Source: a virus. From it: a DNA stretch of 56,932 bases. Every line of letters begins with the position of its first letter. Position 1 is the first letter of the stretch. Below, one piece after another: positions 1-9,045 of this stretch. A program made the translations under genes and the position numbers. The notes under the pieces were generated by a model that was given only the letters and a program-made list of their open reading frames with translations, was not told the DNA's origin and ran no database searches. The stretch covers positions 1 to 56,932 of IMG/VR virus record IMGVR_UViG_3300040781_000267. One strand, 5' to 3'.

Positions 1-995
1 CCAAGGACATCGATTTGTATCTGATTAAATAGAGCACTTGCACTCGCTGCTTTAGCTAGTACAGCAGATCCTTCTCTTTTTATGGTCTTTAGTGTACTAA
101 GTGCCGTCTGTACATTCGACACCGCAGGGGCAGTTCCGGTGCCTGTAGTTGCAGTGCTGGTGGCAGTAGTAGCACTAACAAAATTTTCAAATGCTGCAAT
201 TTCAAATCCTTTAGATTTTTCTAAAGAAAAATAGTCATATACGTCAGCTGGGATTATATCGTCGGCTTCTACCCACTGATTATAGAAATCGTAGGTAAGC
301 CATTCGTAATCAAATGTCATATTAATCTCAACTGCATCACTCGTGTCGTATGCTAGCGTATCGTGATCAAACGATGTTATACGAGGATTAAACAGTGTGG
401 TCTTAGTTGCTTGTCCGCCTTGTACCTGATATATTTCCATCTTCTTAAACAGGTATTTGTCGTTTTGTACCTTAGGAAGATTATAACCGAACTGGCCCTG
501 CCTAAAAGCCTCTGGATTGGTTCTTCCTATTTGTTTTTCTGTGGTGTCGACTGTGCGATCGCCATCTAAGAAATAATACTCATAGTAGGCCTGCCACACC
601 TTCATAGTCAGGCCACCGACTACATCATGAAATGTAACCTTGGCAGGTCCAAATTCTAAACGCTGTTGATTTATACGTTGACGATTATATTCGTTTATTT
701 TGTCGGTATTAATGCCTACCGATGGCATAGATATGTTTTTTACGAGTGTCGTAGAACTGTTACTATCTAAGCCGGTGAATATCGTGTTAACGTGTTCGCC
801 TGCATTCGAATTATAGTATAGCTTAACATAGAACTCGAATCCGAGAAATGGGGCCGCAGTAAAGTAACTGTTATCGAGGCCGAAAACACTAGATGCAACA
901 TTGGGGGACCGCATATACGTCCCCAGGCTCTCTGTGGAGTTACCCTCAAGAAACCCAGGGACGTTGTCCTTTAGTAAGTCTAAGAGACTAGGCAC
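1..995 (-). CDS. tail-tube-fold protein (gp19/gp54-like), 3' end cut by window edge
   Basis: The open frame runs from a GTG at 993-995 to the left edge of the window (about 331 codons, no stop seen). TAGGAG at 1005-1010 is well placed as its ribosome binding site. The start is MPSLLDLLKDNVPGFLEG. A central stretch with FEFYVKLYYN and an aromatic-rich segment (VWQAYYEYYF) resembles tail-tube and tube-initiator proteins of T4-like phages. It directly follows the tail tube gene, so it is probably a baseplate tube-initiator or second tube protein. The C-terminal part seen here is rich in Ala, Ser and Thr. Class is inferred from fold-like features and position, not from a clear signature. Confidence 0.6.
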   Translation of the reverse strand, partial: MPSLLDLLKDNVPGFLEGNSTESLGTYMRSPNVASSVFGLDNSYFTAAPFLGFEFYVKLYYNSNAGEHVNTIFTGLDSNSSTTLVKNISMPSVGINTDKINEYNRQRINQQRLEFGPAKVTFHDVVGGLTMKVWQAYYEYYFLDGDRTVDTTEKQIGRTNPEAFRQGQFGYNLPKVQNDKYLFKKMEIYQVQGGQATKTTLFNPRITSFDHDTLAYDTSDAVEINMTFDYEWLTYDFYNQWVEADDIIPADVYDYFSLEKSKGFEIAAFENFVSATTATSTATTGTGTAPAVSNVQTALSTLKTIKREGSAVLAKAASASALFNQIQIDVL

Positions 996-1010
996 TAAAC
1001 CGTACTCCTA

Positions 1011-1625
1011 TTAACCGAATGTCGCTCCACCTGTTGGGCTAGGTAAGTTGATCATTGGATCGTCACCCACTGTGTTGCCGCCGTTGGTGTTAGGTCCGCG
1101 TAAGTTAGTAGCAACATCATAACGGATAGTTAGTTCAACTATACCAGACTCAGATGATGCGTAATCGCCATCGGGATAAGATGCATTCTGCAACCAGCAA
1201 CCGTCCATTCTCCAGGATTCTAATTCTTCGTTAGTAGTACCGTCCAAAGAATCGATTTCTAACGCAAACTTATAGTTAATACCTGCTACTGCAGATGTTT
1301 GCTCGAAGTGGTTGATTTGCTTCTGTAGCTGGGCACCAACGGCTGAAATTACTGCGTTATTAATGTCGTCACGCAATGTAATTGTAATTGATTCCCATGC
1401 ATGTTTGCCGCCGATGTATGCTACAGAGTTATAGGCATGCAACTCAACTTCTACTTGAGAAATTTTAGGTCTAGTTGCAGTCACCACGTTCTGTGTCATC
1501 TCACGGATGGATTGGTTAATACCGAAGTTGAAAAACTTTGCTCTAAAACGATACTGTTGCTTCGGATGCAAAATACCTAAGTTTTGGCCGTCTAACGGTA
1601 CACCGAATTTTGATAAATCTGCCAT
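1011..1625 (-). CDS. tail tube protein (gp19-like)
   Basis: A 204-residue protein, close to the usual length of T4-like tube monomers. It would polymerise into the inner tube through which DNA passes. Typical features are the N-terminal hydrophilic start MADLSKFGVPLDG, a central FRAKFFNFG segment and a conserved-looking LEIDSLDGTTNEELESW stretch. It lies directly downstream of the sheath gene, the T4 order 18-19. AGGAG precedes the ATG, and a late promoter lies about 40 bp upstream at 1663-1670. An intrinsic hairpin at 1704-1725 separates it from the sheath gene, so it has its own late transcript. Confidence 0.85.
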   Translation of the reverse strand: MADLSKFGVPLDGQNLGILHPKQQYRFRAKFFNFGINQSIREMTQNVVTATRPKISQVEVELHAYNSVAYIGGKHAWESITITLRDDINNAVISAVGAQLQKQINHFEQTSAVAGINYKFALEIDSLDGTTNEELESWRMDGCWLQNASYPDGDYASSESGIVELTIRYDVATNLRGPNTNGGNTVGDDPMINLPSPTGGATFG

Positions 1626-1662
1626 TTTATTCTCCTAAGAATACTAAAATTGTGCTTGTATG

Positions 1663-1670
1663 TATTTATC
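1663..1670 (-). promoter_or_regulatory. late promoter GATAAATA
   Basis: Reads GATAAATAC on the minus strand, a one-base variant of the T4 late -10 TATAAATA, placed about 40 bp before the tail tube start. Confidence 0.75.
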
Positions 1671-1703
1671 AATTATGGTAGAAAATTATTTCAAGCCAAA
1701 AGA

Positions 1704-1725
1704 AAAGGAGCATAAATGCTCCTTT
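1704..1725 (-). terminator. intrinsic terminator hairpin after sheath gene
   Basis: Arms AAAGGAGCAT and ATGCTCCTTT pair perfectly around a 2-base loop, followed on the minus strand by a T-rich run. It ends the sheath transcript before the tube promoter. Confidence 0.8.
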
Positions 1726-1743
1726 CCTGTATTTAACGCTATC

Positions 1744-4272
1744 TTATGCGTTGCCGATATCTGCTGCAAGATCTGCACCAGTGTTCTTAATGCGAATCGG
1801 AATGTATATAAATTCGATTGCTTTAATCGGAACAATAGCAAGATCAACCCATAGCTCGTTACGATCAATTCTAGCAGGTGTGTTGTTGCTCTGGTCACAC
1901 ACTACTAGGAAGTCGGACAATCCGCGCAATGTTACTAGTTCTGCAAGAAAACGCTCGAATGCATCGGAAACGTTATCACGTGTCTGGCCATCGTTTGGCT
2001 CAAACAAGAACGGTCTTGCTATCTTCTCAGATTCGTATCTGATATAGTTAACTAGACGTGCAACATTGATTCTGCTCATAGCAGAGTCGAATGGGTTACG
2101 AGTCTTCTGTCCGTATGCAACTAAGCCTTCGCCCGGTACAAAAGCAATCGGGTTAATGTTGTTAGTATATAACACATCGCGCTGACCCTGGTTTAGTGTA
2201 ACTGGCTGGAATTCACCTTCGCCATTTACATAACCAACTACGCCAGCATTGCTAATTCTACCGCGTGTTAGTCCAGCTGGAGCAAACCACGGATACGCAA
2301 CTTGGTCGTTATAGGCTAAAGTACGTAGCATCATGTGGCTCGGTGGAACAACAACATCAACTCCGTCTATGTTAGTAGACAATCCGCTTGGATAGTAAAC
2401 ACCCAAGTACGGATCGGAAGTAAGTAGTGCTTCTTGTCCGTTGCCTGACGCATTTGCTGCATTAGTCGCGTATGCTTGTAAGTCGGTTGCATTAGACGGA
2501 AGATCAAACGGAGTATCGCCTACGATGAATCCAGTTTCTTTTCTGTCGATGTTCAAGGCAACCATCTCATCGATAGTTTCTGGATAGCCAGGAGTTGCCA
2601 TGATGTTAAAGAAGATAAACTCAGAACGTACATCTGTATTAGATACAAGTACTTCTTGCATCGCTTGCACAACAATAGCTCGCTGTGCATCGGTGCCCAT
2701 CTTCGGGGAACCGTCGACGTTGTTGCCAGATGCATTAACCCAACGACCTTCATAAACAGGAACGTTCGAAGCAGTTAATCCAACTTCAAGTGCAGGATCC
2801 CACTCTTTAACATTACGAGTAGAGAAACGTGTGTTCCACAGTAACATGCCTGCTGGATACGCATCAGGATCTGGTGCATCGATATCTAAATCTGGGCCGG
2901 CGCCGTTGTAGCTTCCTGCAATGTTAACGTCTCTTACGTATGTAGGATTAGGTCTTGCATCAGCAAATATAATACCATTGTTTGTTGTTTGGTCCGTGTT
3001 ATTTACAAGGAACCACTGCTGTGCAGTAAAATTCCAACGCTTAATAACAGGATACGAATCTAGCTGGTCGGTGTCGACCCATATATCGCCATCTATTAAG
3101 CTACCTGCACCAACACTGTTAACTGGATCTAACGATTGTAGATAAACTGTAGGAACACCAACAACAGGCGTTTGTCCTGGGAGGTTCATATTTTCCCAGC
3201 TTCCTGTGCCGTTGTTCACTAGCAAGTCAACTGTAGATTCGCCATTTCCGTCTACGCCTACCTCTGGATTATACCAGAAAGTGCCTGCTGCTGGACCACG
3301 ACGTGGCTCAGTTGGGCTAGCAATAAAACCAGTTGCTGCAACCCACGCAGTTCCATCATACCGGTAAAGTCCGAATGCAGAAGTTGCACTATATTGTAGG
3401 TAGAAGTCGCCAACGCTTACACTAGTGCCGGTCGGAGCAGATGCAAGTACAGGAACAGACTGTAGTACATAGTTGCCTGTTTCTGCAGACAATACACCAA
3501 TCACATAATATGCGCCGCCGTTTCCTGCGCTAGACTTAACCCAGAAGTCGCCAGTTGCAAGCGGAGTAATTCCGTCTGACTGGAACGATGGCCACACTGG
3601 ACCTGCTTGATAATCGGCTACATCTTGTAGTTCTTCCCACTGCCATGTTACACCAGGGTCATTTATGTCAGACCAAACGTAGTAAGTAATTGCGCCAGTA
3701 AGAGAGTCAGAGGACATAGCGTAATCGCCAGGCGAAGCAAGCTCTGCATTATTTACAGGAACATCTATGTAAATGTAGCTAACGTCCTGTGAAACCCAAG
3801 TTGGGCCATTAACGCCAGCAGCATTGTACAAGAAAATGCCATATTGTGTTTGTTCTGTATCAAACCATACTGTTCCCGGTGCTTCTGTTGCAGTTGGCTC
3901 AGATACACTAGGATCTAATTCTGCAAGGTTAACGTCTGCACGAATAATAAATGCGCGGTTTGCAATACCTAGATACGAATGAGCTGCTAGTAGGCCGTAT
4001 TCGTTCAGCGGAGAACCGTTGATTGAGTTACCACCTACGCTTTGGAAAATCGGATCACCAAAAGTTTGTAGCAATTCACGCTGACTGGTCATTAGATACA
4101 GTTTGTTTGAATTTGCTTTAGTTGTCCCAGGAGCGGTAGCAGTACCGTCTGGGGTTGTCTTATCTTGTGCTGTAGCGATTAGTACGAAAGGTACAGTTCC
4201 TTGACCGGCTCCTTGCGAGATGCTCTCGTCAATTACCGATACACTAACGCCTGGGCTAGTAAGTGTTGCCAT
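1744..4272 (-). CDS. tail sheath protein (gp18-like) with inserted repeat domain
   Basis: An 842-residue contractile tail sheath. The N-terminus MATLTSPGVSVSVIDES and the C-terminal domain (ARIDRNELWVDLAIVPIKAI) are typical of T4-type sheaths. T4 gp18 is about 660 residues, so this one is longer. The excess sits at about residues 130-400, where a GD/GT-(F/I/V)-W/Y motif recurs (GTVWFDTE, GDFWVKSS, GDFYLQYS, GTFWYNPE, GDIWVDTD). This motif is common in phage fibre proteins, so the insertion is probably a surface-exposed repeat domain. AGGAG lies before the ATG and a late promoter at 4306-4313. Confidence 0.92.
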   Translation of the reverse strand: MATLTSPGVSVSVIDESISQGAGQGTVPFVLIATAQDKTTPDGTATAPGTTKANSNKLYLMTSQRELLQTFGDPIFQSVGGNSINGSPLNEYGLLAAHSYLGIANRAFIIRADVNLAELDPSVSEPTATEAPGTVWFDTEQTQYGIFLYNAAGVNGPTWVSQDVSYIYIDVPVNNAELASPGDYAMSSDSLTGAITYYVWSDINDPGVTWQWEELQDVADYQAGPVWPSFQSDGITPLATGDFWVKSSAGNGGAYYVIGVLSAETGNYVLQSVPVLASAPTGTSVSVGDFYLQYSATSAFGLYRYDGTAWVAATGFIASPTEPRRGPAAGTFWYNPEVGVDGNGESTVDLLVNNGTGSWENMNLPGQTPVVGVPTVYLQSLDPVNSVGAGSLIDGDIWVDTDQLDSYPVIKRWNFTAQQWFLVNNTDQTTNNGIIFADARPNPTYVRDVNIAGSYNGAGPDLDIDAPDPDAYPAGMLLWNTRFSTRNVKEWDPALEVGLTASNVPVYEGRWVNASGNNVDGSPKMGTDAQRAIVVQAMQEVLVSNTDVRSEFIFFNIMATPGYPETIDEMVALNIDRKETGFIVGDTPFDLPSNATDLQAYATNAANASGNGQEALLTSDPYLGVYYPSGLSTNIDGVDVVVPPSHMMLRTLAYNDQVAYPWFAPAGLTRGRISNAGVVGYVNGEGEFQPVTLNQGQRDVLYTNNINPIAFVPGEGLVAYGQKTRNPFDSAMSRINVARLVNYIRYESEKIARPFLFEPNDGQTRDNVSDAFERFLAELVTLRGLSDFLVVCDQSNNTPARIDRNELWVDLAIVPIKAIEFIYIPIRIKNTGADLAADIGNA

Positions 4273-4282
4273 TTTATAAACT

Positions 4283-4313
4283 CCTATAAGTTTTTTTGCT
4301 ATAGGTATTTATC
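4283..4313 (-). promoter_or_regulatory. late promoter GATAAATA with RBS-pairing hairpin
   Basis: GATAAATA at 4306-4313 precedes the sheath gene. CCTATA (4300-4305), between the -10 and the expected start, can pair with TATAGG (4283-4288), which enters the AGGAG ribosome binding site. A transcript begun at this promoter would lack most of the left arm. See the finding on sequestered sites. Confidence 0.65.
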
Positions 4314-4354
4314 GCATCCTAGCTAAAAACCATGGTTTATAACCCAGCCTAATC

Positions 4355-4978
4355 TTAGAACAATGTCCTTTCCACGTTATCGTACAATATTTCTAGGGTA
4401 TCTTCGTTAACAATTTCGTGATTTACGGGGCTTCCTGCCCAGGCCCACTCGCTATAGTGTGCCTCAGGAAAATTAGTTTTCATTTCATTCCATGCATCTT
4501 CGTCGCCACGATTTGCGCTTACTGCAATATCATACCACACCGGGTTAGGGCCACGTTTTACCCAAACTAGGATTCCGCCGAGATCACGCACCATTTGCAT
4601 TTCGTTGGGGAATCTTACATCAGCAATAACTACATCGTTATTCGGATTCTTTTGAATTCTGTTCTTTACAGTAAGAAACCATATGTCGGGATGAAAGTGT
4701 GTTCGTATTGCATCTGTGCCGACCAACTGTAATGCTAGTCGTGGAGAGAAATTAGGAATAGATAATTCTTTTGACCACCACTCATCTGTAACTTCACGAT
4801 ATGCCCTCGATTCAGCTGTGTCGCCTTCGAGCATATCTCGCGGCCAGTCGAAAATCACAGAGCAGGCATCCTTGAGGGATGATGCAAAGCTATCCTTTGT
4901 GAATTGTTTTTGATCTACGAGATAATCTGATACAGTTCCTTTTCCGGAACCGATAAAGCCCATTACGCCTATCAGCAT
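4355..4978 (-). CDS. deoxynucleoside monophosphate kinase (T4 gp1-like)
   Basis: A 207-residue P-loop kinase predicted to phosphorylate dNMPs to dNDPs for phage DNA synthesis. The Walker A loop is G-F-I-G-S-G-K-G-T at residues 7-15. A later segment (VVIADVRFPNEMQMVRDLGG) matches the gp1 family, and the length is close to T4 gp1. It is controlled by a sigma70-type promoter whose -10 lies in a large inverted repeat just before the gene, unlike its late-transcribed virion neighbours. Confidence 0.85.
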   Translation of the reverse strand: MLIGVMGFIGSGKGTVSDYLVDQKQFTKDSFASSLKDACSVIFDWPRDMLEGDTAESRAYREVTDEWWSKELSIPNFSPRLALQLVGTDAIRTHFHPDIWFLTVKNRIQKNPNNDVVIADVRFPNEMQMVRDLGGILVWVKRGPNPVWYDIAVSANRGDEDAWNEMKTNFPEAHYSEWAWAGSPVNHEIVNEDTLEILYDNVERTLF

Positions 4979-4980
4979 AA

Positions 4981-5037
4981 AGCCTCCGTGTTATTATTAT
5001 TTTACTTATAATAACACAGAGGCTTTTAGTTTGTCAA
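4981..5037 (-). promoter_or_regulatory. sigma70 promoter inside a 17-bp inverted repeat that includes the RBS
   Basis: TTGACA at 5032-5037 and TATTAT at 5008-5013 are spaced 18 bp. Arms 4981-4997 and 5008-5024 pair at 16 of 17 positions. The upstream arm covers the -10; the downstream arm contains GGAGG just before the ATG at 4978. Transcripts reading through from the gene at 5045 would fold the hairpin; those started here would not. Confidence 0.75.
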
Positions 5038-5044
5038 GTAATAA

Positions 5045-8000
5045 TTATGGGCCACCACCACCGACACTACGGACACCAACCTGAACTTGACCGTCGTCTC
5101 CGTTAGCAATTCTATTGCCGCCGAATATCAACGTCTTGTTCTGTGGAGTCGGGTCAGTTACTTCTGCACTATAGCCCGTAAAAGTTTCGTTACTGTCGGT
5201 TGTAGTAATAGCAGCGAATGCATACTCAGTGTCGTTGAAATCGTATGCGAATGTAAACAATGCACCTTGGTCTGTGTTGTTGTCAGAATCCCTCGGCGAT
5301 CCCACTGTAATTGTAAGTTCGTCTGGGCTAATTGCAACCGACATACCGAACTCCCACCCGTCGCCGCCGCCTCCCGGAGGAGTTAATGTCTGGAAATAAT
5401 CCCAGGTGTTGCCGTTTCGAGTATAGACATATACTGCCCCAGGGCCGTTTGTAGCATTAGATACCTTCGGCGCATATGGTGATCCGACTACTAATACTCC
5501 GCCTGTGGCAGATATTGCCACTGATGTTCCGAAGTTTTCGTTAGTGTATGCAGACGAAGTATATGTTAGCAAATCTGTCTGTGACCATGTATCAGCTACA
5601 GTTTCCACAAATACATACACTACGCCGTCGCCAGCTGCGCCGCCACTACTAGTTGCATCGGGCGCTCCGACTACAATTACATCGCCGGTTGTAGTGGTTG
5701 CTATCGATCTAGCTACTGCGCCGGTTTCAGCTGTGCCGGTTAGTGTATCTAGCACCGATGCTGATGTCCAGGTCGGGCCACCCGAATATACTACCGCGGT
5801 GGCCGGTGTTCCGGCTTTGCTAACTATCAGCCGATCACCGTTACCAGTTAATGCCATTGCTTCGCCTAAGTATTCGCCTGCTGTTCCGGTTACAGCGGTC
5901 GCCGGTGACCACGAGCTTGCTGTTAAATCAGCTGACACAAATATATCCACACTGCCTTTGTCTGTGTCCCAGGTAGAATCACTAACTGCTACAATTTCCC
6001 CGTTTTCGGATATTCCTACCGAATCACCAAAAGAACCGACACCTGATACCTGAGATGAGGTAAGTGAATCTAATTCTGCCCATCCTCCGATGTTAGTATA
6101 AACATACGCCGTATTTTCTCCCTTCGCACCAATCACAACATAGTTACCATACGTCGAAATGTCTATTGCAGACCCAAACTCTCCGTCAGTAACTGTACCC
6201 TGAATAATCGTTGCGGCACCGTACACCACCGGAGCATCTAAGTCAGCTGTGATATATTGATAAACTGCTCCTGCACCTTCTTCTGTACCGACGTCTATAT
6301 TAGGTGCGCCGACAAAGAAGGTCGACCCGTCGCCTCCTGTAGTAATATTCTTTTCACCGAACTTACTAAAATTTATGTCGTTGGCTACCTGCCCTACTAC
6401 TGCCCATGTAGATCCTGTGCGCTCATACACATAGACTTGATTTGGCTCTACCCCAGCAGATACAGTAATAGTGTCACCGTCGGCAGAAATAGAAACTGTA
6501 CTACCGAAGTACGAATATGCATTAAAATTAGGAGCTATTAATGGATCTCCCTGTTGAATCCATGTTCCGGGATTTCCGGGTAAGTCCTCAACAAATACAG
6601 TCGCAGTGCCCACGGAGTATAGGCCATCAATTGGCGCACCCGGTGCGCCAACTACTAGTGTTTCTCCTGTGCTGTCTGCTGCTACTGATGTTCCGAAATA
6701 ACTATACCAATTGGGAGTCGAAGGTGTTAACGTAACTTCGGTTCCCCACGACGATATTGCTCCACCTGTAAACACCTTGGCGAGCCCGCCTAGTTCCACG
6801 CCGTCTGTGTATGCAAACGGGAACCCAATTACAACTGTCTCAGCGTCACCACTGATGTCGACATCACTGTTTCTCCAAGCATTAGCAACATTAGGATCCG
6901 ACGTCGACAAATATGTCTGCGTTCCCCATGTCGTGCCGTGTAACACCGGCGCTTGATAAACACCATTAACATCGGGATCATTTACTCCTACTACAATAGT
7001 AGCACCGTCGTCCGATATCCCGAGAGATGTCCCGAAATAATTGTAACTATATGGAGAGGCTGCTGTTACGGTAGTTTGTGTCGCCCAATCTGTACCGCTG
7101 TGGATATAAACTGCGCCTGCGCTAGTTAAGGCTGTTACTGCTAGATATGGATCACTAGTTACAATAACAGACCCATCGCCGGATATTTTTGTGACTCGCC
7201 CGAATTCGTTAGTACCACCGGGTGACGTTAATACGGTATCCTGACTCCATGTCGGCGAATTGAGTACATGTATCGACTGTGGCGTTGATCCAGTAACGCC
7301 AACAACTAAGGTTAAATTGTCGTCGGTTATATCGGTGCTTACACCAAAGTATTCATATGAACCGGGAACTTCTGCAGTGATAAACGAATAATCGGGTGCT
7401 GGTGTCGGGGTCGATGTTGTTATAAACACCGAACCCACATTATCAGATTCGAATTCTAGCATAGGCACATGTCCGTCGCTTGGATAATTCGGGGCGCCTG
7501 CTACAATAGTATCTCCGTTTGACGAAATTGCAACCGTTCTACTTGCGTGTTGCCAATATCTCGCGTATGCAGTTATCCATTCGTTATCGATTGCGCCAGT
7601 GGTAGTGTCTATTATATAAAATTTACCATCTTGTTCTGTGGGAGTGCCGCCAAGTTGTGCGTCAGGTGTTAAACTATCGAACTGTGCAGACCCAACAAGA
7701 ACTTTCGATCCATCTGGCAGAATCTGAAGAGAACTACCGAAACCAACAAATCCGGCGACAGGGGCGCTTATCTTTAGTGTCTGTGTCCAGGTGTTACCTG
7801 ATCTTGCAAATATATAAACAGACTGATTCGGAGAAGTATTTGATCCGATTGCTGCCGTTGAAGCATCCGCTGACATAGATATACTCTGACCAAAAGAATC
7901 ATCATCTGCGACATCGTTAGATTGGAAAATTTGTTGCTGTGTCCACGTATTACCCGCTCGCGTATAATAAAAAACATGACCCTGATAACTTTCACCCGGA

Positions 8001-9007
8001 TAATTATTGCCGCCTTCGTCTGCCACCAGCAAATGATTACCATCAGCTGATATTTTTATAGAGGTGCCGAAGCGAGCACCTTCGTACTGCACGGATGGAT
8101 AGATCGAAGTTTGCTCAGTCCAAACTGAACCGGAACGTGTATACCAGTACACCCGACCTTCGCTGTTGGTAACAGCATCGTAATTAGGATCTCCGGCAAT
8201 AATCGTATTCCCATCGTCGGATATAGATACGTTATTCCCGAAGTCGAATCCGCTGGCTGCATTCGATGGTGTTATTTTATCTTCGTATTGCCACTGGAAG
8301 GACTGTGGGTCGCGAGTGAATACATACAAGGCGCCGGCGTTGCTACCTGCATCGTCGTCATTCGGTGCACCGATTACAACTGTGGTTGCATCGGGTGTCA
8401 TTGCCATCGAGGTGCCAAGTAAATCGTTCGCGCCGAGGCCAATCCCGCCTTCGTTTCCTATTGTGTATACTAAAGACCATTCGTTAATGTTAGCGCCTGT
8501 GCCGCGTTCGTAATATCGAGCCGTTCCACAGTCAACACCATTTGTAGTATTATCTCTCGGTGCAGTCACTAACATTTTAGTGCCGTCTGCCGATATAGCA
8601 ACTTGTGTCCCGTACTGTCCGTTTGACTCGTCAGACACCGACGGTATACGTTGCTGCGACCAAGGATCCTGTGGCTCCGATATAACAATAGAAACGGTGC
8701 CGTTGCCTCCGTTTAAATATCCCGAACCACCGTCTAGTACACTTACACTGTCAATTTCACAGGTCATAGGATTCACACCTACGTAGAAAGACGCAGGCGA
8801 TCCACCTGCACCGTATCCTGGCGATATAACTAGTACACTAGGCTGTACACCACAGTAATTAGCACCGGAGTTAGTAATAGTTATTCCGGTTATGACCCCT
8901 CCAGTCACTTCGCCTGTTACTTGTGCCTGGGGGTCGATGGGCGCATCGCCTGGGGCTATTATAACTCGGCCAGTTATAACTGAAAGTCCGCTAAAATTTA
9001 CACTCAT
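5045..9007 (-). CDS. large FG-GAP beta-propeller fibre or adhesin protein
   Basis: A 1320-residue protein built from many repeats of about 50-60 residues with cores such as ISADGNTIVAGAPN and FGTSVSIS..G, the FG-GAP pattern of integrin-like propellers. The first 100 residues contain an MSVNFSGLSVITGRVIIAPG start shared in style with eight other proteins here, then a GVITGITITNSGANY module. The C-terminus ends in a Gly-rich tail. Together with two shorter paralogues downstream it is probably a tail-associated receptor-binding or host-range protein. A perfect TATAAATA late promoter lies at 9037-9044. The ligand is unknown. Confidence 0.75.
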   Translation of the reverse strand: MSVNFSGLSVITGRVIIAPGDAPIDPQAQVTGEVTGGVITGITITNSGANYCGVQPSVLVISPGYGAGGSPASFYVGVNPMTCEIDSVSVLDGGSGYLNGGNGTVSIVISEPQDPWSQQRIPSVSDESNGQYGTQVAISADGTKMLVTAPRDNTTNGVDCGTARYYERGTGANINEWSLVYTIGNEGGIGLGANDLLGTSMAMTPDATTVVIGAPNDDDAGSNAGALYVFTRDPQSFQWQYEDKITPSNAASGFDFGNNVSISDDGNTIIAGDPNYDAVTNSEGRVYWYTRSGSVWTEQTSIYPSVQYEGARFGTSIKISADGNHLLVADEGGNNYPGESYQGHVFYYTRAGNTWTQQQIFQSNDVADDDSFGQSISMSADASTAAIGSNTSPNQSVYIFARSGNTWTQTLKISAPVAGFVGFGSSLQILPDGSKVLVGSAQFDSLTPDAQLGGTPTEQDGKFYIIDTTTGAIDNEWITAYARYWQHASRTVAISSNGDTIVAGAPNYPSDGHVPMLEFESDNVGSVFITTSTPTPAPDYSFITAEVPGSYEYFGVSTDITDDNLTLVVGVTGSTPQSIHVLNSPTWSQDTVLTSPGGTNEFGRVTKISGDGSVIVTSDPYLAVTALTSAGAVYIHSGTDWATQTTVTAASPYSYNYFGTSLGISDDGATIVVGVNDPDVNGVYQAPVLHGTTWGTQTYLSTSDPNVANAWRNSDVDISGDAETVVIGFPFAYTDGVELGGLAKVFTGGAISSWGTEVTLTPSTPNWYSYFGTSVAADSTGETLVVGAPGAPIDGLYSVGTATVFVEDLPGNPGTWIQQGDPLIAPNFNAYSYFGSTVSISADGDTITVSAGVEPNQVYVYERTGSTWAVVGQVANDINFSKFGEKNITTGGDGSTFFVGAPNIDVGTEEGAGAVYQYITADLDAPVVYGAATIIQGTVTDGEFGSAIDISTYGNYVVIGAKGENTAYVYTNIGGWAELDSLTSSQVSGVGSFGDSVGISENGEIVAVSDSTWDTDKGSVDIFVSADLTASSWSPATAVTGTAGEYLGEAMALTGNGDRLIVSKAGTPATAVVYSGGPTWTSASVLDTLTGTAETGAVARSIATTTTGDVIVVGAPDATSSGGAAGDGVVYVFVETVADTWSQTDLLTYTSSAYTNENFGTSVAISATGGVLVVGSPYAPKVSNATNGPGAVYVYTRNGNTWDYFQTLTPPGGGGDGWEFGMSVAISPDELTITVGSPRDSDNNTDQGALFTFAYDFNDTEYAFAAITTTDSNETFTGYSAEVTDPTPQNKTLIFGGNRIANGDDGQVQVGVRSVGGGGP

Positions 9008-9036
9008 AATACATTCCTAAATCAATTTATTGTTGT

Positions 9037-9044
9037 TATTTATA
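9037..9044 (-). promoter_or_regulatory. late promoter TATAAATA
   Basis: Exact T4 late consensus on the minus strand, 30 bp before the 1320-residue propeller gene. Confidence 0.8.
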
Positions 9045-9045
9045 C

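Noticed and set aside
5505-6053. Long plus-strand open frame opposite the 1320-residue propeller gene
   Set aside because: Antisense shadow: low-complexity Val/Pro/Thr composition mirrors the repeats of the real gene; no ribosome site or promoter. The same holds for the plus frames at 9077-9631, 38099-38470 and 52684-53280.
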